Source: Pseudomonadota bacterium (GTDB taxonomy: Bacteria > Chloroflexota > UBA6077 > JAJPHF01). Taken from it: a DNA stretch of 64,000 bases. Shown here piece by piece: positions 43,121 through 52,162 of this stretch (positions within the stretch are counted from its first letter, which is position 1; each line of letters opens with the position of its first letter). The stretch is taken from assembly GCA_021325365.1 (NCBI GenBank), contig JAJPHF010000139.1, positions 69,333 through 133,332 on the forward strand, given 5' to 3'. The notes beneath the pieces are model-generated. The model was not told the origin of the DNA. It worked only from the letters and a program-made list of their open reading frames with translations, and did no database searches. The position numbers were made by a program, and so were the translations under genes.

Positions 43121-44383
43121 CTAGCTCGGGGCGAGCCCCGGCGCGGCGAGATCGCGCGGCTCTTCCTGCCAGAAGGCGCGGTGGTCGACGGAGTTCGGCA
43201 TGACCTGGCTGGTCAGGACGAGGTCGGCATAGCGATTGGCGGCCGGGTCCCGAACGACGTTGCGCGGGTCGCGGCCGGCCTGCACGTCCTTCATGGCGGC
43301 CATGAGCAGCTTGCGCATGGTGACGATGGCGATGTCGCGCGAAGTCAAGTGCTCCTGCGTGCGGTCCTGGACCGGCCCCTGCGTCTCGGTCGCCCAGGCG
43401 TCGTGCTCCTGGAAGGACATCCCCATCCCGAGGAACGACCGCGTCTTCATCTCCTCGCGGTCCTGGAGGTAGCGGTTCGCCCGGTTGCGCACGAGATGGT
43501 AATCGGGCGTCGTCTCCGCCTTGACCTGGACAGCCTGCGTCCTGTCGATCGGTCCGCCGCGGCGAAACGCGATGACGTACTTCCAGTGGTGCGTGTCGTC
43601 GATGGCCACGTGCCAGTTGATGCTGTAGCCGTCCTGGTAGCCGCCGAAGCACGTCAGATTGGGCATCACGGCGTTGGTCAGCCGGACGTACTTGGAGTCC
43701 GGCCCCGCCTGCCGCACCGCGTAGATGCGCAGCCCCCAGTCCGTGACCTCCAAGTCGATCGTGGGGGCCGTATCCCGCGCGAGGAGCTTGATGCGCGCCG
43801 CCTGGTCGGGGACCTCCTCACGCTGGATCCGGTGCAGGAACGAGAGGTGGATCGGGTCCTGGTTACCCTCGTTCCCCTGCAGGTAGTTGCAGTCCTGGAA
43901 GATTTTCGTCACGACGCGGTGCTCGTCCGGGACGTTCAGGAACTCGTACCCCGGGAGCAGCGGCGGCTCGCCGGGGCCCAGGTAGGCGAAGATGATCCCG
44001 CCCTTCTCCCGGCAGGGATAGGCGGTGTGCCGGATGCGCTGGTAGAACGTGCTGCCCGCGGGCTCGCCCGGCTGCTCCAGGCAGCGGCCGGCGCGATCGA
44101 AGAGCCAGCCGTGGTACAGGCAGCGCAGGCCGCCGTCCTCCAGCCGACCGTAGGAGAGGTCCGCCCCCCGGTGTGGGCAGTGCAGGCCGAGGAGGCCCGG
44201 CTGCCCCGCCTCGTCGCGGTAGAGCACGAGGTCTTCCCCGAACAGGCGGACGGGGAGCGGGGCGCCGCCGGCGGGCAGCTCCTCCGACAGGGCGGCGGGC
44301 TGCCAGTAGCGGCGCATCAGCTCGCCGCACGGCGTGCCGGGCCCCACGCGCGTCAGCAACTCGTTCTCTTCCTGCGTCGGCAT
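43121..44383 (-). CDS. Rieske aromatic ring-hydroxylating oxygenase
   Basis: ATG 44383 follows GGAG. The Rieske cluster ligands are C69, H71, C88 and H91 (CPH...CLYH). The mononuclear iron site is visible as DPIHLSFLH, with Asp, His and His ligands. The product begins MPTQEENELLTRVGPGTP, the N-terminus typical of phthalate 4,5-dioxygenase-type oxygenases. No dedicated reductase is adjacent. It would hydroxylate an aromatic acid and feed the Gfo/Idh dehydrogenase downstream. Confidence 0.88.
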   Translation of the reverse strand: MPTQEENELLTRVGPGTPCGELMRRYWQPAALSEELPAGGAPLPVRLFGEDLVLYRDEAGQPGLLGLHCPHRGADLSYGRLEDGGLRCLYHGWLFDRAGRCLEQPGEPAGSTFYQRIRHTAYPCREKGGIIFAYLGPGEPPLLPGYEFLNVPDEHRVVTKIFQDCNYLQGNEGNQDPIHLSFLHRIQREEVPDQAARIKLLARDTAPTIDLEVTDWGLRIYAVRQAGPDSKYVRLTNAVMPNLTCFGGYQDGYSINWHVAIDDTHHWKYVIAFRRGGPIDRTQAVQVKAETTPDYHLVRNRANRYLQDREEMKTRSFLGMGMSFQEHDAWATETQGPVQDRTQEHLTSRDIAIVTMRKLLMAAMKDVQAGRDPRNVVRDPAANRYADLVLTSQVMPNSVDHRAFWQEEPRDLAAPGLAPS

Positions 44384-44491
44384 GCTCGTTCTCCAGACTT
44401 GTCCCCGTGGCGCCGGCCCCCGCTTTGGGCCGGCGGGCCGCCGCCCGCGACGAGATCGCCCGGACGGCAAGGCCGCGCTGCGCGCCTGGCG

Positions 44492-45466
44492 CTAGCTCCA
44501 GTAGGCGAAGCCCATCCCCACGCCCGTCGCGGCCGGGGAGCGGTAGGCCGGCTCGTAGCTCACGAGCGTCATGTCGAGCGGCTCCAGGGCGCCCGCGGCC
44601 ACGATCCAGTTGCGAATCTCCGTCGTCCCGGCGGCACGGTCCAGACGGTCGGCCGGGAGCGCGCGCAGCCGATCGGCGTCCTTGGCGAGCAGCGCGTCGA
44701 GCAGGGTGCGGTCCAGCTCCTCGTCGATGATGACGTGGCTGAGCCCGCCCGACGCCATGACCGCGACGCGCTTGGCGCCGTCCCAGGCCTCGATCCCTTT
44801 CCGAATGGCCTGGCCGAGGGCGTAGCAGCGCTTCGCCGTCGGCACGTTCGGGCCGTACATCGTGTTGACCATGATCGGCAGCATGGGGACGTTGCACTCG
44901 GGCAGGATCGTGCGGTAGACGAAGTGGAAGGCGTGGCCCATGCCGATCTCTTCGCGGAACGCACTGCACGTCGCCACGTCGAAGTCGTCGTCGCGCAGGA
45001 AGCGGATCAGGTGATCGGCCAGCTCTGGGGCGGCCTCGCACGGCCGCGGCACGTCCGGCGCCGTCGCGTTCGAATGCTGGTGGTAGCCCAGGCTGGCGAA
45101 CATCCCCCGGCGCCGCCGGCGCTTGAAGAACTGCATCGGGCCGCCGCGGTAGACGCAGAACGCCGGCATGTTCTCGTCGTCGAACTGCTCGTTCTGGTCG
45201 TCGCCGATCACCACGAGCACGTCCGGCGCGGTGTCTTCCAGCACCTGCTGCAGCGTCCTCAGCGCCCGCTGGCTGGCCTCATAGCGCGCCCGCTTGCGCT
45301 CCAGGGTGATCTCCTCTGCGATGTTGGCCGGGGCCGTCTGCAGCAGGGCCTGGTAGTCCATCCGCTTGTCGACCTGGTCCTTCTCCATGAGCATGTGCCA
45401 GAGGTCCGCGGACATGGTCACCGGCGGGCCGTGGGAGGAGCCCAGGCCGAGCACGATCTCTGCCAT
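44492..45466 (-). CDS. LigB-type extradiol ring-cleavage dioxygenase
   Basis: The 324-residue protein has the LigB-superfamily signature: an N-terminal GSSHGPP with a probable iron His, IGDDQNEQF, and SGGLSH near residue 240. These enzymes use Fe(II) to open catechol, protocatechuate or gallate rings next to a hydroxyl. It is a single-domain form and no LigA alpha subunit is present. A paralogue is at 46125 in the same operon. Confidence 0.87.
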   Translation of the reverse strand: MAEIVLGLGSSHGPPVTMSADLWHMLMEKDQVDKRMDYQALLQTAPANIAEEITLERKRARYEASQRALRTLQQVLEDTAPDVLVVIGDDQNEQFDDENMPAFCVYRGGPMQFFKRRRRRGMFASLGYHQHSNATAPDVPRPCEAAPELADHLIRFLRDDDFDVATCSAFREEIGMGHAFHFVYRTILPECNVPMLPIMVNTMYGPNVPTAKRCYALGQAIRKGIEAWDGAKRVAVMASGGLSHVIIDEELDRTLLDALLAKDADRLRALPADRLDRAAGTTEIRNWIVAAGALEPLDMTLVSYEPAYRSPAATGVGMGFAYWS

Positions 45467-45570
45467 CCTGCACTTCCTTTAGCAGGCCCCGGCCCCGCGG
45501 CGGAGGCGATCGGCGGGAGCCCGCCCGCCGGCTGCCCGCGAGCGCGCGCCGTCTGCGCTGGCCGCGGCCC

Positions 45571-46083
45571 TTAGATGGCCTTCGTCCCCTCGCGACGGCG
45601 ACCCTCGCGATGCGCCTCCAGCGATTCGCCGCCGCGGTAGAGGCCGAGCTTCTGGCGCTCCGCCTTGCCCCTGTCGACGACGGCCAGCGCCTCCTCAGCG
45701 GTCGGGTAGTGCGCTTCGATCTCGATGCGGTGGCCGTCCGGGTCCTGGAAGAACCAGGATACGTTCTCCGGCTCGTTCCCGTGGCCCTGCGGGCCCTCGA
45801 CCTCGACGCCGCACGACTTGACGTGCGCGATGGCCGCGTCGGCGTTTTCCGGGAGCACTCGGTACGCGAAGTGAATGGCGAAGGGCACCTCGTACGGCTC
45901 GCCCGGCTTGCGCTCGTGCACGGACAGCCCGAGGTTCCCTACGTACATCTTGATGCTCTTCATCTTGGGTGTCTCGCGCCGCCACTCCAGCTTGGCGCCC
46001 AGGACTTCCGTGTACCACTTGATGCACCGGTCGATGTCCTCGACGTCGAAGCCGGTGTGGCTCATGCCCTCAAGCTCGATCAT
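45571..46083 (-). CDS. VOC-family (glyoxalase/extradiol dioxygenase fold) protein
   Basis: ATG 46083 follows GGAGG with 5-nt spacing. The 170-residue protein has a full VOC pair of beta-alpha-beta-beta-beta units, with SHTGFDVEDIDRCIKWYTEVLG and the metal-ligand-like DPDGHRIEIEAHY. A C-terminal charged extension follows. It lies between two LigB genes. It could be a lyase, isomerase or small dioxygenase acting on a ring-cleavage product. Confidence 0.85.
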   Translation of the reverse strand: MIELEGMSHTGFDVEDIDRCIKWYTEVLGAKLEWRRETPKMKSIKMYVGNLGLSVHERKPGEPYEVPFAIHFAYRVLPENADAAIAHVKSCGVEVEGPQGHGNEPENVSWFFQDPDGHRIEIEAHYPTAEEALAVVDRGKAERQKLGLYRGGESLEAHREGRRREGTKAI

Positions 46084-46124
46084 CCTGTCCTCCTTGCCTT
46101 GCCGCGCGACGATGCGCGCCTGGC

Positions 46125-47072
46125 TCAGTTGCTCAGGTCCCAGTAGCCGACGCCCATCGCCTGGATCGCGCGGTAGAACGGCTCGTAGACGAGGAGATCG
46201 GGGCGTACGTCGCCAATCACGCCGTGCAGCGCAATCCAGCTCCGCAGCTCGATCTCCCCATTCGCCAGGATCGCGTCGTTGGTCAGCTCCCGCAGCGCGC
46301 GCCCCTGGCCGGCCGCCATCTGCGCGAAGAGCGCGCGGTCGAACGCTTCGCTGATCGAGCCATAGGTGTAGGGGCCGTGGTAATGGCGCCACGGGTAGCC
46401 CGCGGTGAAGTGCGACATCCCGCCCGAGGCGTACACCGCCACGCGCTGGTCCGGATCGGCCCGCGCGATGCCGGCGCGGATCGCCTCGCCGTAGCCGTAG
46501 CAGCGCTCCGGCGCGGGCGCCGGGACGTGAATCGCGTTCACGAAGACCGGCACGACCGCGACCCGCGCCGCCGGGTCCACGACCCGCAGCGTCGGCCCGA
46601 AGGCGTGCGCCAGCAGCGTGTCGTCCGGGAACCGCCGTAGCGCCGCCATGTCGATGCCCGACTCCACGCACGCGGCCAGAATCGCCTCGGCCAGCGCCGG
46701 GTCGCCGCGATAGCGTACTTCCTCGTCGCCGCCCCGCGAGCGCACGACGAAGCTCTCCCCGAGATAGATGGCGATCTGCGGCACGTTGAGGTCGGTGAAG
46801 TTCTCGTTCTGGTCGTCGCCGATCATGATGAGGGTGCGGGCGTCGCTCGCCGCCAGCCGCTCCCGCAGCGCGCTGAGCGCGTCGCGGATGCGACCGTAGC
46901 GCGCCCGCACGTCCTCCTCGGTCTCGCCCTCGACGCCCGGGTTCTCGGGCGGCAGCACGCCGTAGCGCCGCTGGTAGCCCTGGCGGTTGCGGGCGCGGTG
47001 CTCGTCCCACACGCTCGGGTCGTTGAACGTCGCCGCATGCGACGAGGCCATCCCCGCGACCACGGTTGCCAT
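46125..47072 (-). CDS. LigB-type extradiol ring-cleavage dioxygenase
   Basis: ATG 47072 follows GGAGGAGG; the open frame continues to 47174 without support. The start MATVVAGMASSHAAT supplies the probable iron His. IGDDQNENFTDLN and ASGGMSHF match the LigB family. It shares the order of motifs with the gene at 44492 but is diverged in the middle. The pair may act on different diols or form a complex. Confidence 0.87.
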   Translation of the reverse strand: MATVVAGMASSHAATFNDPSVWDEHRARNRQGYQRRYGVLPPENPGVEGETEEDVRARYGRIRDALSALRERLAASDARTLIMIGDDQNENFTDLNVPQIAIYLGESFVVRSRGGDEEVRYRGDPALAEAILAACVESGIDMAALRRFPDDTLLAHAFGPTLRVVDPAARVAVVPVFVNAIHVPAPAPERCYGYGEAIRAGIARADPDQRVAVYASGGMSHFTAGYPWRHYHGPYTYGSISEAFDRALFAQMAAGQGRALRELTNDAILANGEIELRSWIALHGVIGDVRPDLLVYEPFYRAIQAMGVGYWDLSN

Positions 47073-47198
47073 CTCTGCCCTCCTCCCCGGTCGCCCCTCA
47101 CGAGCGAGGCTGCGCCAACGGCCGTACGTTCGCGCCCGTGCCGCACCATACAGCGGTTTGAGCTGCCGCTGCACGGTTAGCTAGCGCCGGGTCTGCGG

Positions 47199-47303
47199 CC
47201 AGTTGCGCTTGCCGTATTCCGCGCCCCACGCCCCCGCGGCACCGGCCCTCCCGGTTGCTCCGGCTCCCGGACGGGGGCAGTGGCGCTTGCCGTATTCCGC
47301 GCC
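47199..47303. repeat. Direct repeat pair 78 bp apart
   Basis: Copies at 47200-47225 and 47278-47303 share 25 of 26 bases, with the identical 21-bp core from GCGCTTGCC to CGCGCC. They lie in the non-coding gap between the LigB gene and the decarboxylase-like gene. Confidence 0.6.
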
Positions 47304-47371
47304 ACAGGCCGCGGTGGGCACGAGACCCGCCCCTACGCCACCCTGGCCGCTACACCGCTCCGCAACGCGCG

Positions 47372-48343
47372 CTAGGTGTTCAGCGTGCTCGACGCGAAGA
47401 TCTCCTCGTACGGCGGGACCCGCTCGATGATGCCGTGTTCGTGGCAGTGCTTGGCGAACGTGTCGATCGCCACCTTGTTGGGCGTGCTGCCGTGCGGGAA
47501 GAGATCGCCCCACGCCTCGGTTTGCGCGAGCGCGCGCTCGCGCAGGTCGATCAGCGAGAACCCCGCTCGGTCGTCGAGCACGTCGTCCATGGCGATGCGC
47601 TTCGCCTGCTCGAACGCGGCGCACAGCTTGCCGGCCAGCTCGGGATAGTCGCGGTCGAGCTTCCGGCTCAGCACCATCATGTGGACCGGCGTGTAGATGC
47701 CCGACTCCTCGAAGTAGCGGCGCGCCTCGCCCAGATAGTCCGGGAACAGCCGCGTGATTTTCGGGTGCGTCTCCAGCGTCTGCCAGAGCTGGCGGTCCGA
47801 GACGTCCAGCATCGTCGCGTCCGCGTCGCCGTCCAGCAGCGCATCGACCACGCTCTTGCGCCCCGGGAGCTGCTCGACGGTCCAATCAGCACGATGCTGG
47901 GGCCACTGCTCGCGGCCGGTCACCCAGGTGACGCGCGTGAGGTCCACGCCGTGCCGGTGCGCGAGCAGCGCCTTGAGCCAGATCGCTACCGCGCTGCCGC
48001 CCATCGTGCTCAGCACCCGCTTGCCTTCGAGGTCTTTGGGCGTCTCGATGCCCGCGTCGGCACGGCAGAAGAGGTACGTGTAGACGTGCTTGCGCTTCGG
48101 GAACACGGGAAGCGGCGCGATCTCCCAGCCGGCCTCGAGGCCGGTCAGCCAGTTGCCCATGTTCATGTCGACCAGGCCGAAGTCGCCGCGCGGGATCGGG
48201 TTATCCGGCCCGATGATCGTGCCGTTCGGCACGGACCGGCTCGGGACGAGCTTCACGCCGTCGACGGCGACGCGCCCGTCAATGAGCGGCATCGTCACAT
48301 CGTAGCGCATCCAGGTAATGGGGATCTCCAGCTCCGTAGCCAC
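47372..48343 (-). CDS. 4,5-dihydroxyphthalate decarboxylase-like (Pht5-family) protein
   Basis: A GTG start follows GGAAGGGAG. The protein has the periplasmic-binding-protein-like fold seen in Pht5/OphC, with the start pattern MRYDVTMPLIDGRVAVDGVKL and GIETPKDLEGKRV. It lacks a signal peptide, which suits a cytoplasmic enzyme rather than a transport protein. Relatives decarboxylate 4,5-dihydroxyphthalate to protocatechuate. It is more diverged from the canonical form than its paralogue at 52155. Confidence 0.75.
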   Translation of the reverse strand: MATELEIPITWMRYDVTMPLIDGRVAVDGVKLVPSRSVPNGTIIGPDNPIPRGDFGLVDMNMGNWLTGLEAGWEIAPLPVFPKRKHVYTYLFCRADAGIETPKDLEGKRVLSTMGGSAVAIWLKALLAHRHGVDLTRVTWVTGREQWPQHRADWTVEQLPGRKSVVDALLDGDADATMLDVSDRQLWQTLETHPKITRLFPDYLGEARRYFEESGIYTPVHMMVLSRKLDRDYPELAGKLCAAFEQAKRIAMDDVLDDRAGFSLIDLRERALAQTEAWGDLFPHGSTPNKVAIDTFAKHCHEHGIIERVPPYEEIFASSTLNT

Positions 48344-48359
48344 GGGTGCTCCCTTCCGG

Positions 48360-48680
48360 TCAGCTTGCTGACGGCGCGGCCATTGCTAGCGCCCCGTGGT
48401 GACCCGACTTCGAGACCGGCAGTAGGCCCCGGGCCACGCTGTCCCAGCGCTCCCCCTGGTCGTCGCTGAAGAACGCGTCGCCGTCCGTCGGGCCGGCGAA
48501 CAGCGCGAAGCCGTTCGCGTGCGCGTTCATGCTCAGCGAAGGGCAGACCTCTCGCCAGGCCGCCCCCGACGCGGCGCGCTGGAATGTGACGATGCCGCGC
48601 TGCGTGGCGACCAGCAGCTCCTCCACCGGGCCCGGCGTCGCATGGAGATTCACACCATCGGGGGACAGGCTCACGGCCAC
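48360..48680 (-). CDS. Short beta-propeller-like (BNR/Ycf48-type) protein
   Basis: GTG 48680 follows GGAGG with 7-nt spacing and gives a 106-residue protein. It has LLVATQRGIVTFQR and DAFFSDDQGERWDSV, typical of BNR or photosystem-assembly-like propeller blades. Full propellers are three times longer, so it is either a small partner protein or a truncated gene. It lies 16 bp upstream of the Pht5-like gene. Confidence 0.6.
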   Translation of the reverse strand: MAVSLSPDGVNLHATPGPVEELLVATQRGIVTFQRAASGAAWREVCPSLSMNAHANGFALFAGPTDGDAFFSDDQGERWDSVARGLLPVSKSGHHGALAMAAPSAS

Positions 48681-48846
48681 GTCTGCACCTCCCCGCGTCG
48701 TGCGACCATGCCGAGGGATCGGAAGACGCCGATGAATGGTACCCCCCATTGTGTGCCGCGCACGGGGGGCCCGCCAGGGAGCGCCTGTTGTGGTAGTGGC
48801 TCTACCTGCCAGGGACTCCCCATCCCCCGCCTTTTCGGCCATTGTC

Positions 48847-49267
48847 CTAGGGTTGGTCATCAGGCTGGGTATTTGCGGGAGTCTCGCTGGCCGCAGTCGC
48901 CGCGTCGCGACCGCTCGCGCGCGGAGCTGGGCGCTGCCCGATCGGGCGGAGCTTCATGCTGCTGCTCATCGCCACGTCGGGGATGCAGTTCGTCTCCCAG
49001 ATGGGCATGTCGCGGGCGCCGCCCTGGTAGCGCTGGTCGAGCGTCAGGAAGTCGGCCTGGCCGTCGAAGCGCTCGCGGAAGCGGAAGGGATCGTTGTAGA
49101 TGAACTCCTCGCGAGTCCTCCAGCGTGGTCGAGCCCGAGCCTTCCAGGATGTAGATGACCTTTTCGTAGAGGTGGTGCTCGCGGTTCGTGGTGCCGCCAG
49201 CGGGGATCTCCGCCACGTACATGCCCGTGATTCCCTCCATGCCCTTGAGCACCACCAAGTACGCCAC
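48847..49267 (-). pseudogene. Frameshifted cupin-domain gene
   Basis: From ATG 49267 the product begins MAYLVVLKGMEGITG and has the cupin pattern TTNREHHLYEKVIYILEGSG. Near 49110 the coding continues in another frame (EEFIYNDPFRFRERF to DDQP, stop at 48847). One frameshift therefore splits the gene, and the N-terminal portion is also missing. Confidence 0.65.
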
Positions 49268-49299
49268 CTTTCAAGCACAAATCCATCGATCGGTCGCCA

Positions 49300-49657
49300 G
49301 GGCCCCGAGCCGCGGCGCACCAACGACGGGGAGAAACGTGAAGTCTGAGGGCCGCTTCCCAAGGAACGGCTGCCCCAGCCCCTCGGTCAGCCAGACGAAG
49401 CGCGACTGGCCGCCGCCGGGCCCTGGCCGGCGGATGAAGGCGACGATCTTGCCGCGGTACTTCGGATCGAGCGCGTCCCAGTAAGAGGTAAAGCTGTTCG
49501 GATCGACCTGGCTCGTGTTCACCGCGATAAGCTGGCTGACGCTCCCCTCGAACATCGGGGTGTATTGCTGCTCGTTGTCGGCCCACCAGAGCTGGTTCTC
49601 GAACTAGCGCGCGGTATCGGTCACGTCCGGGCGGACGAGCAGCGGCGGCATGGGATC
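49300..49657 (-). pseudogene. Remnant of an Fbp-type solute-binding protein gene
   Basis: The minus strand reads MPPLLVRPDVTDTAR, then an in-frame TAG, then FENQLWWADNEQQYTP and DALDPKYRGKIVAF, as in iron-type binding proteins. Both ends are lost. It is related to the intact genes at 37628 and 39065. Confidence 0.65.
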
Positions 49658-49691
49658 GAGGGCACCGGCGGGCGGACGTCTTCTGATCCGG

Positions 49692-50909
49692 CTACTGCTT
49701 CGGCGCCTGGAACGCGGCCGTCGGGTGATTGCGCACGCCCTGGGTGACCACCGTGTAGGCGTCCCCATTCAGCGTGGGCCAGCCCTTCGTCTCAGCGACT
49801 GTCACCAGCATCTCGTTCTGTGCGGGGTCGCGAACGAGCGCCATCGGCTCGCCGCCGCGCTGCACGATCTCGATCTGCTCACGCAGCAGCTTGCGCAGCA
49901 TGACGATGCCCCGGTCGGAGGCGCCCAGGTGCTCCTGAGTGCGATCGTACAGCGCCCCCTGCGTCTCCCAGGCCATCTTGTCCTGCGCAGGGAAATCACA
50001 CAGGTCGTACTCGTCGTCCGGGCCGATGAACGTACCCAGATAGGCGGCGGGCGGGTCCTCCGGCTGCTCAACCCGGCTGCCGTCGGGCGAGGGCCGGAAC
50101 ATGACGCGCATGATGCGCATGTGCGTGTCGTCGATCGGCACCCGCCAGTGCATCGACAGCGAGCGGTCCTCGAAGACGCGCAGGATGTTCGGGAAGATCA
50201 GCGGGATGCCCATCGCCGCCTCGCCGCGCTCGCCGCCATACCGCCAGTACTTGAGGATGCCCCACTCGAAGCTCTTGAAGCCGTATTCCTCGATGGGGCG
50301 GTAGAAGTAGGCGACGCCGCCCTTCTGCTCCCCCCGCAGGTACATCGTATGCCCATGCAGATAGTAGGTATGGGTGAAGTCGACGGTATTCTCCATCGCC
50401 TGCAGCCAGTTGCAGTCGATCGGGCGCACCTCCAGGCGGCGCTCGCCGTCCTCACGTACCAGCACGTCCCAGCGCGGGAGCAGCGGCGCCGGCTCCGGGC
50501 CGAGGTACACCCACAGGAACCCGGCCAGCTTCTGCACCGGGTAGGCGCGCTGCCGCACGCGCTCCCGGTACGTGCTGCCGGCCGGCTCGAACGGCTGCTC
50601 CAGGCACTGGCCGTCCGTCGTGCGGTACTTCCAGCCGTGGTAGGGGCAGCGGATGCCGCAGTCCTCCACGAAGCCGTAGTAGAGCGAGGCGCCCCGGTGC
50701 GCGCACTGCTCCGCGACGCAGCCGTAAGTCCCCTGCTGGTCGCGGAAGGTGACCACGTTCTCGCCCATGATGGTGACGCGCTTGGTGGGCTTCTGGGCGG
50801 TCAGCTCCGCCGCGACGCAGAGCGGCTGCCAGTAGCGCCGCAGCAGCGCGCCCGCCGGCGTGCCGGGGCCGATGCGCGTAAGTAGCTCGTTCTCTTCCGC
50901 CGTCAGCAT
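49692..50909 (-). CDS. Rieske aromatic ring-hydroxylating oxygenase
   Basis: The 405-residue product has Rieske ligands C69, H71, C88 and H91 and a mononuclear iron site ENTVDFTHTYYLH. The N-terminus MLTAEENELLTRIGPGTP closely matches the paralogue at 43121. It belongs to the phthalate 4,5-dioxygenase type, which normally works with a separate FMN/2Fe-2S reductase. None is present here. Confidence 0.88.
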   Translation of the reverse strand: MLTAEENELLTRIGPGTPAGALLRRYWQPLCVAAELTAQKPTKRVTIMGENVVTFRDQQGTYGCVAEQCAHRGASLYYGFVEDCGIRCPYHGWKYRTTDGQCLEQPFEPAGSTYRERVRQRAYPVQKLAGFLWVYLGPEPAPLLPRWDVLVREDGERRLEVRPIDCNWLQAMENTVDFTHTYYLHGHTMYLRGEQKGGVAYFYRPIEEYGFKSFEWGILKYWRYGGERGEAAMGIPLIFPNILRVFEDRSLSMHWRVPIDDTHMRIMRVMFRPSPDGSRVEQPEDPPAAYLGTFIGPDDEYDLCDFPAQDKMAWETQGALYDRTQEHLGASDRGIVMLRKLLREQIEIVQRGGEPMALVRDPAQNEMLVTVAETKGWPTLNGDAYTVVTQGVRNHPTAAFQAPKQ

Positions 50910-51014
50910 CGTTCCGACTCCCTACCGCCGCTGCTTCCACAAGCCCGCGATCGCCTTGCGGCCGGGATTCCATTCGTCCTGGGCAGGCATTCTCGCACCG
51001 CGGCGCGTCCGGCT

Positions 51015-51050
51015 GCCAGGGAGCGCTAGTGCGGGTAGTCCGGCTACCTG
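51015..51050. repeat. Dispersed 36-bp repeat, copy B
   Basis: It matches 35685-35720 at 30 of 36 positions. It lies in the gap between the divergent Rieske gene and the permease remnant. CCGGCTACC (51040-51048) is also mirrored at 51092-51100. Confidence 0.5.
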
Positions 51051-51204
51051 TAGCCGTCAATTGCCGTGGTTGGGGGAGACTCGCACTATCTGGTAGCCGG
51101 GCGAACCATCGCGTATAAGTAGCGTCGGCGCCCGAACCGACGGGCTTGCCGCGGGCCGATGGACAGCGCTCGGCGCACGCAAGCACGAGGAGTAGCGGGA
51201 GCGG

Positions 51205-52162
51205 ATGGCGGAGCTAGCGCCGGCTGCGCGACGACCCGCCGCGCGGCCGTGGCCAATTCGGTGGAGCTGGCCCCAGGTCGGCATGCTGGCCTTGATCGGC
51301 GCCCTCGGGTTCTACGTGCTCTACCCGCTGTTCCTCATTCTCTTGGGCAGCTTCAACACGGCGCGGATCGGCCAGCCGCCCGTCTACAGCCTCCAGCCCT
51401 GGATCGACGCGTGGAGCGCGCCGGGATTGCTCCAGTCGCTCTGGAACACGCTCTCTGTCGCGTTCTGGTACCAGGCGATCTCGTTTCCGATCGGCATCGT
51501 GCTGGCCTGGGCTCTGGCGCGCACGAACGTGCCCTGGGCGCGCGGGCTGGAGTTCCTGTTCTGGCTGTCATGCTTCATCCCGGCGCTCTCGACCACCCTG
51601 GGGTGGATGCTCCTGCTCGATCCGCGCGTCGGCGTGCTGAACCAGGTTGCGACCACACGGCTCGGGCTGCCCGCGGGCTTCTTCAACATCTATTCCTTCT
51701 GGGCATCGTCTGGGTCCATCTCATGGCCCACTCGATCTCCCTCAAGGTCATGCCGCTCACGCCGGCCCGTGGCGCTGGGGCGTGTTCGCGCTCGTGCTCG
51801 CCGTGTGCGTGCTGCTGGTCGTGGTACCGATCTTCGCGATCGGGACCGGTAGCTTCATGACGCGGTTCGGGTTCTTCCACCTGGCCCAGCCGTGGACGCT
51901 CGACAATTGGGCCCGCACGCTCGAGGAGTCGGTCTTCGGGCGCTCCGTGCGCAACACACTGCTGCTCGCGTTCACGGCCGCCATCGTGAGCCCGCTGGTA
52001 TGCTCGGTGATCGCCTACGTCGTCGAGCGCGCCCGGCACGTCTGGGGACGCGGTCTGCTGGACCTGCTCCTACTCCTATGGGTGCCCAGTGTCATCCCGG
52101 GCGCGCTCGCGGGATTTGAGGCTGCCTCGCGGCTCCGACGACGGGCGGGCCGCATTAGTTAG
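51205..52162 (+). pseudogene. Broken ABC transporter permease (FbpB type)
   Basis: The first part (51205 to about 51700) encodes the N-terminal transmembrane module of an iron-type permease in one frame. The sequence shifts at FFNIYSFW to continue as GIVWVHLMAHSISLKVMP in another. A deletion follows, and a third frame holds the start of the second module (WGVFALVLAVCVLLVVVPIFA to IPGALAGFEA). The C-terminus is cut off. It is non-functional. Confidence 0.75.

Noticed and set aside
43076..45574. 832-codon plus-strand ORF
   Set aside because: It covers the Rieske and LigB genes on the opposite strand and contains no motif.
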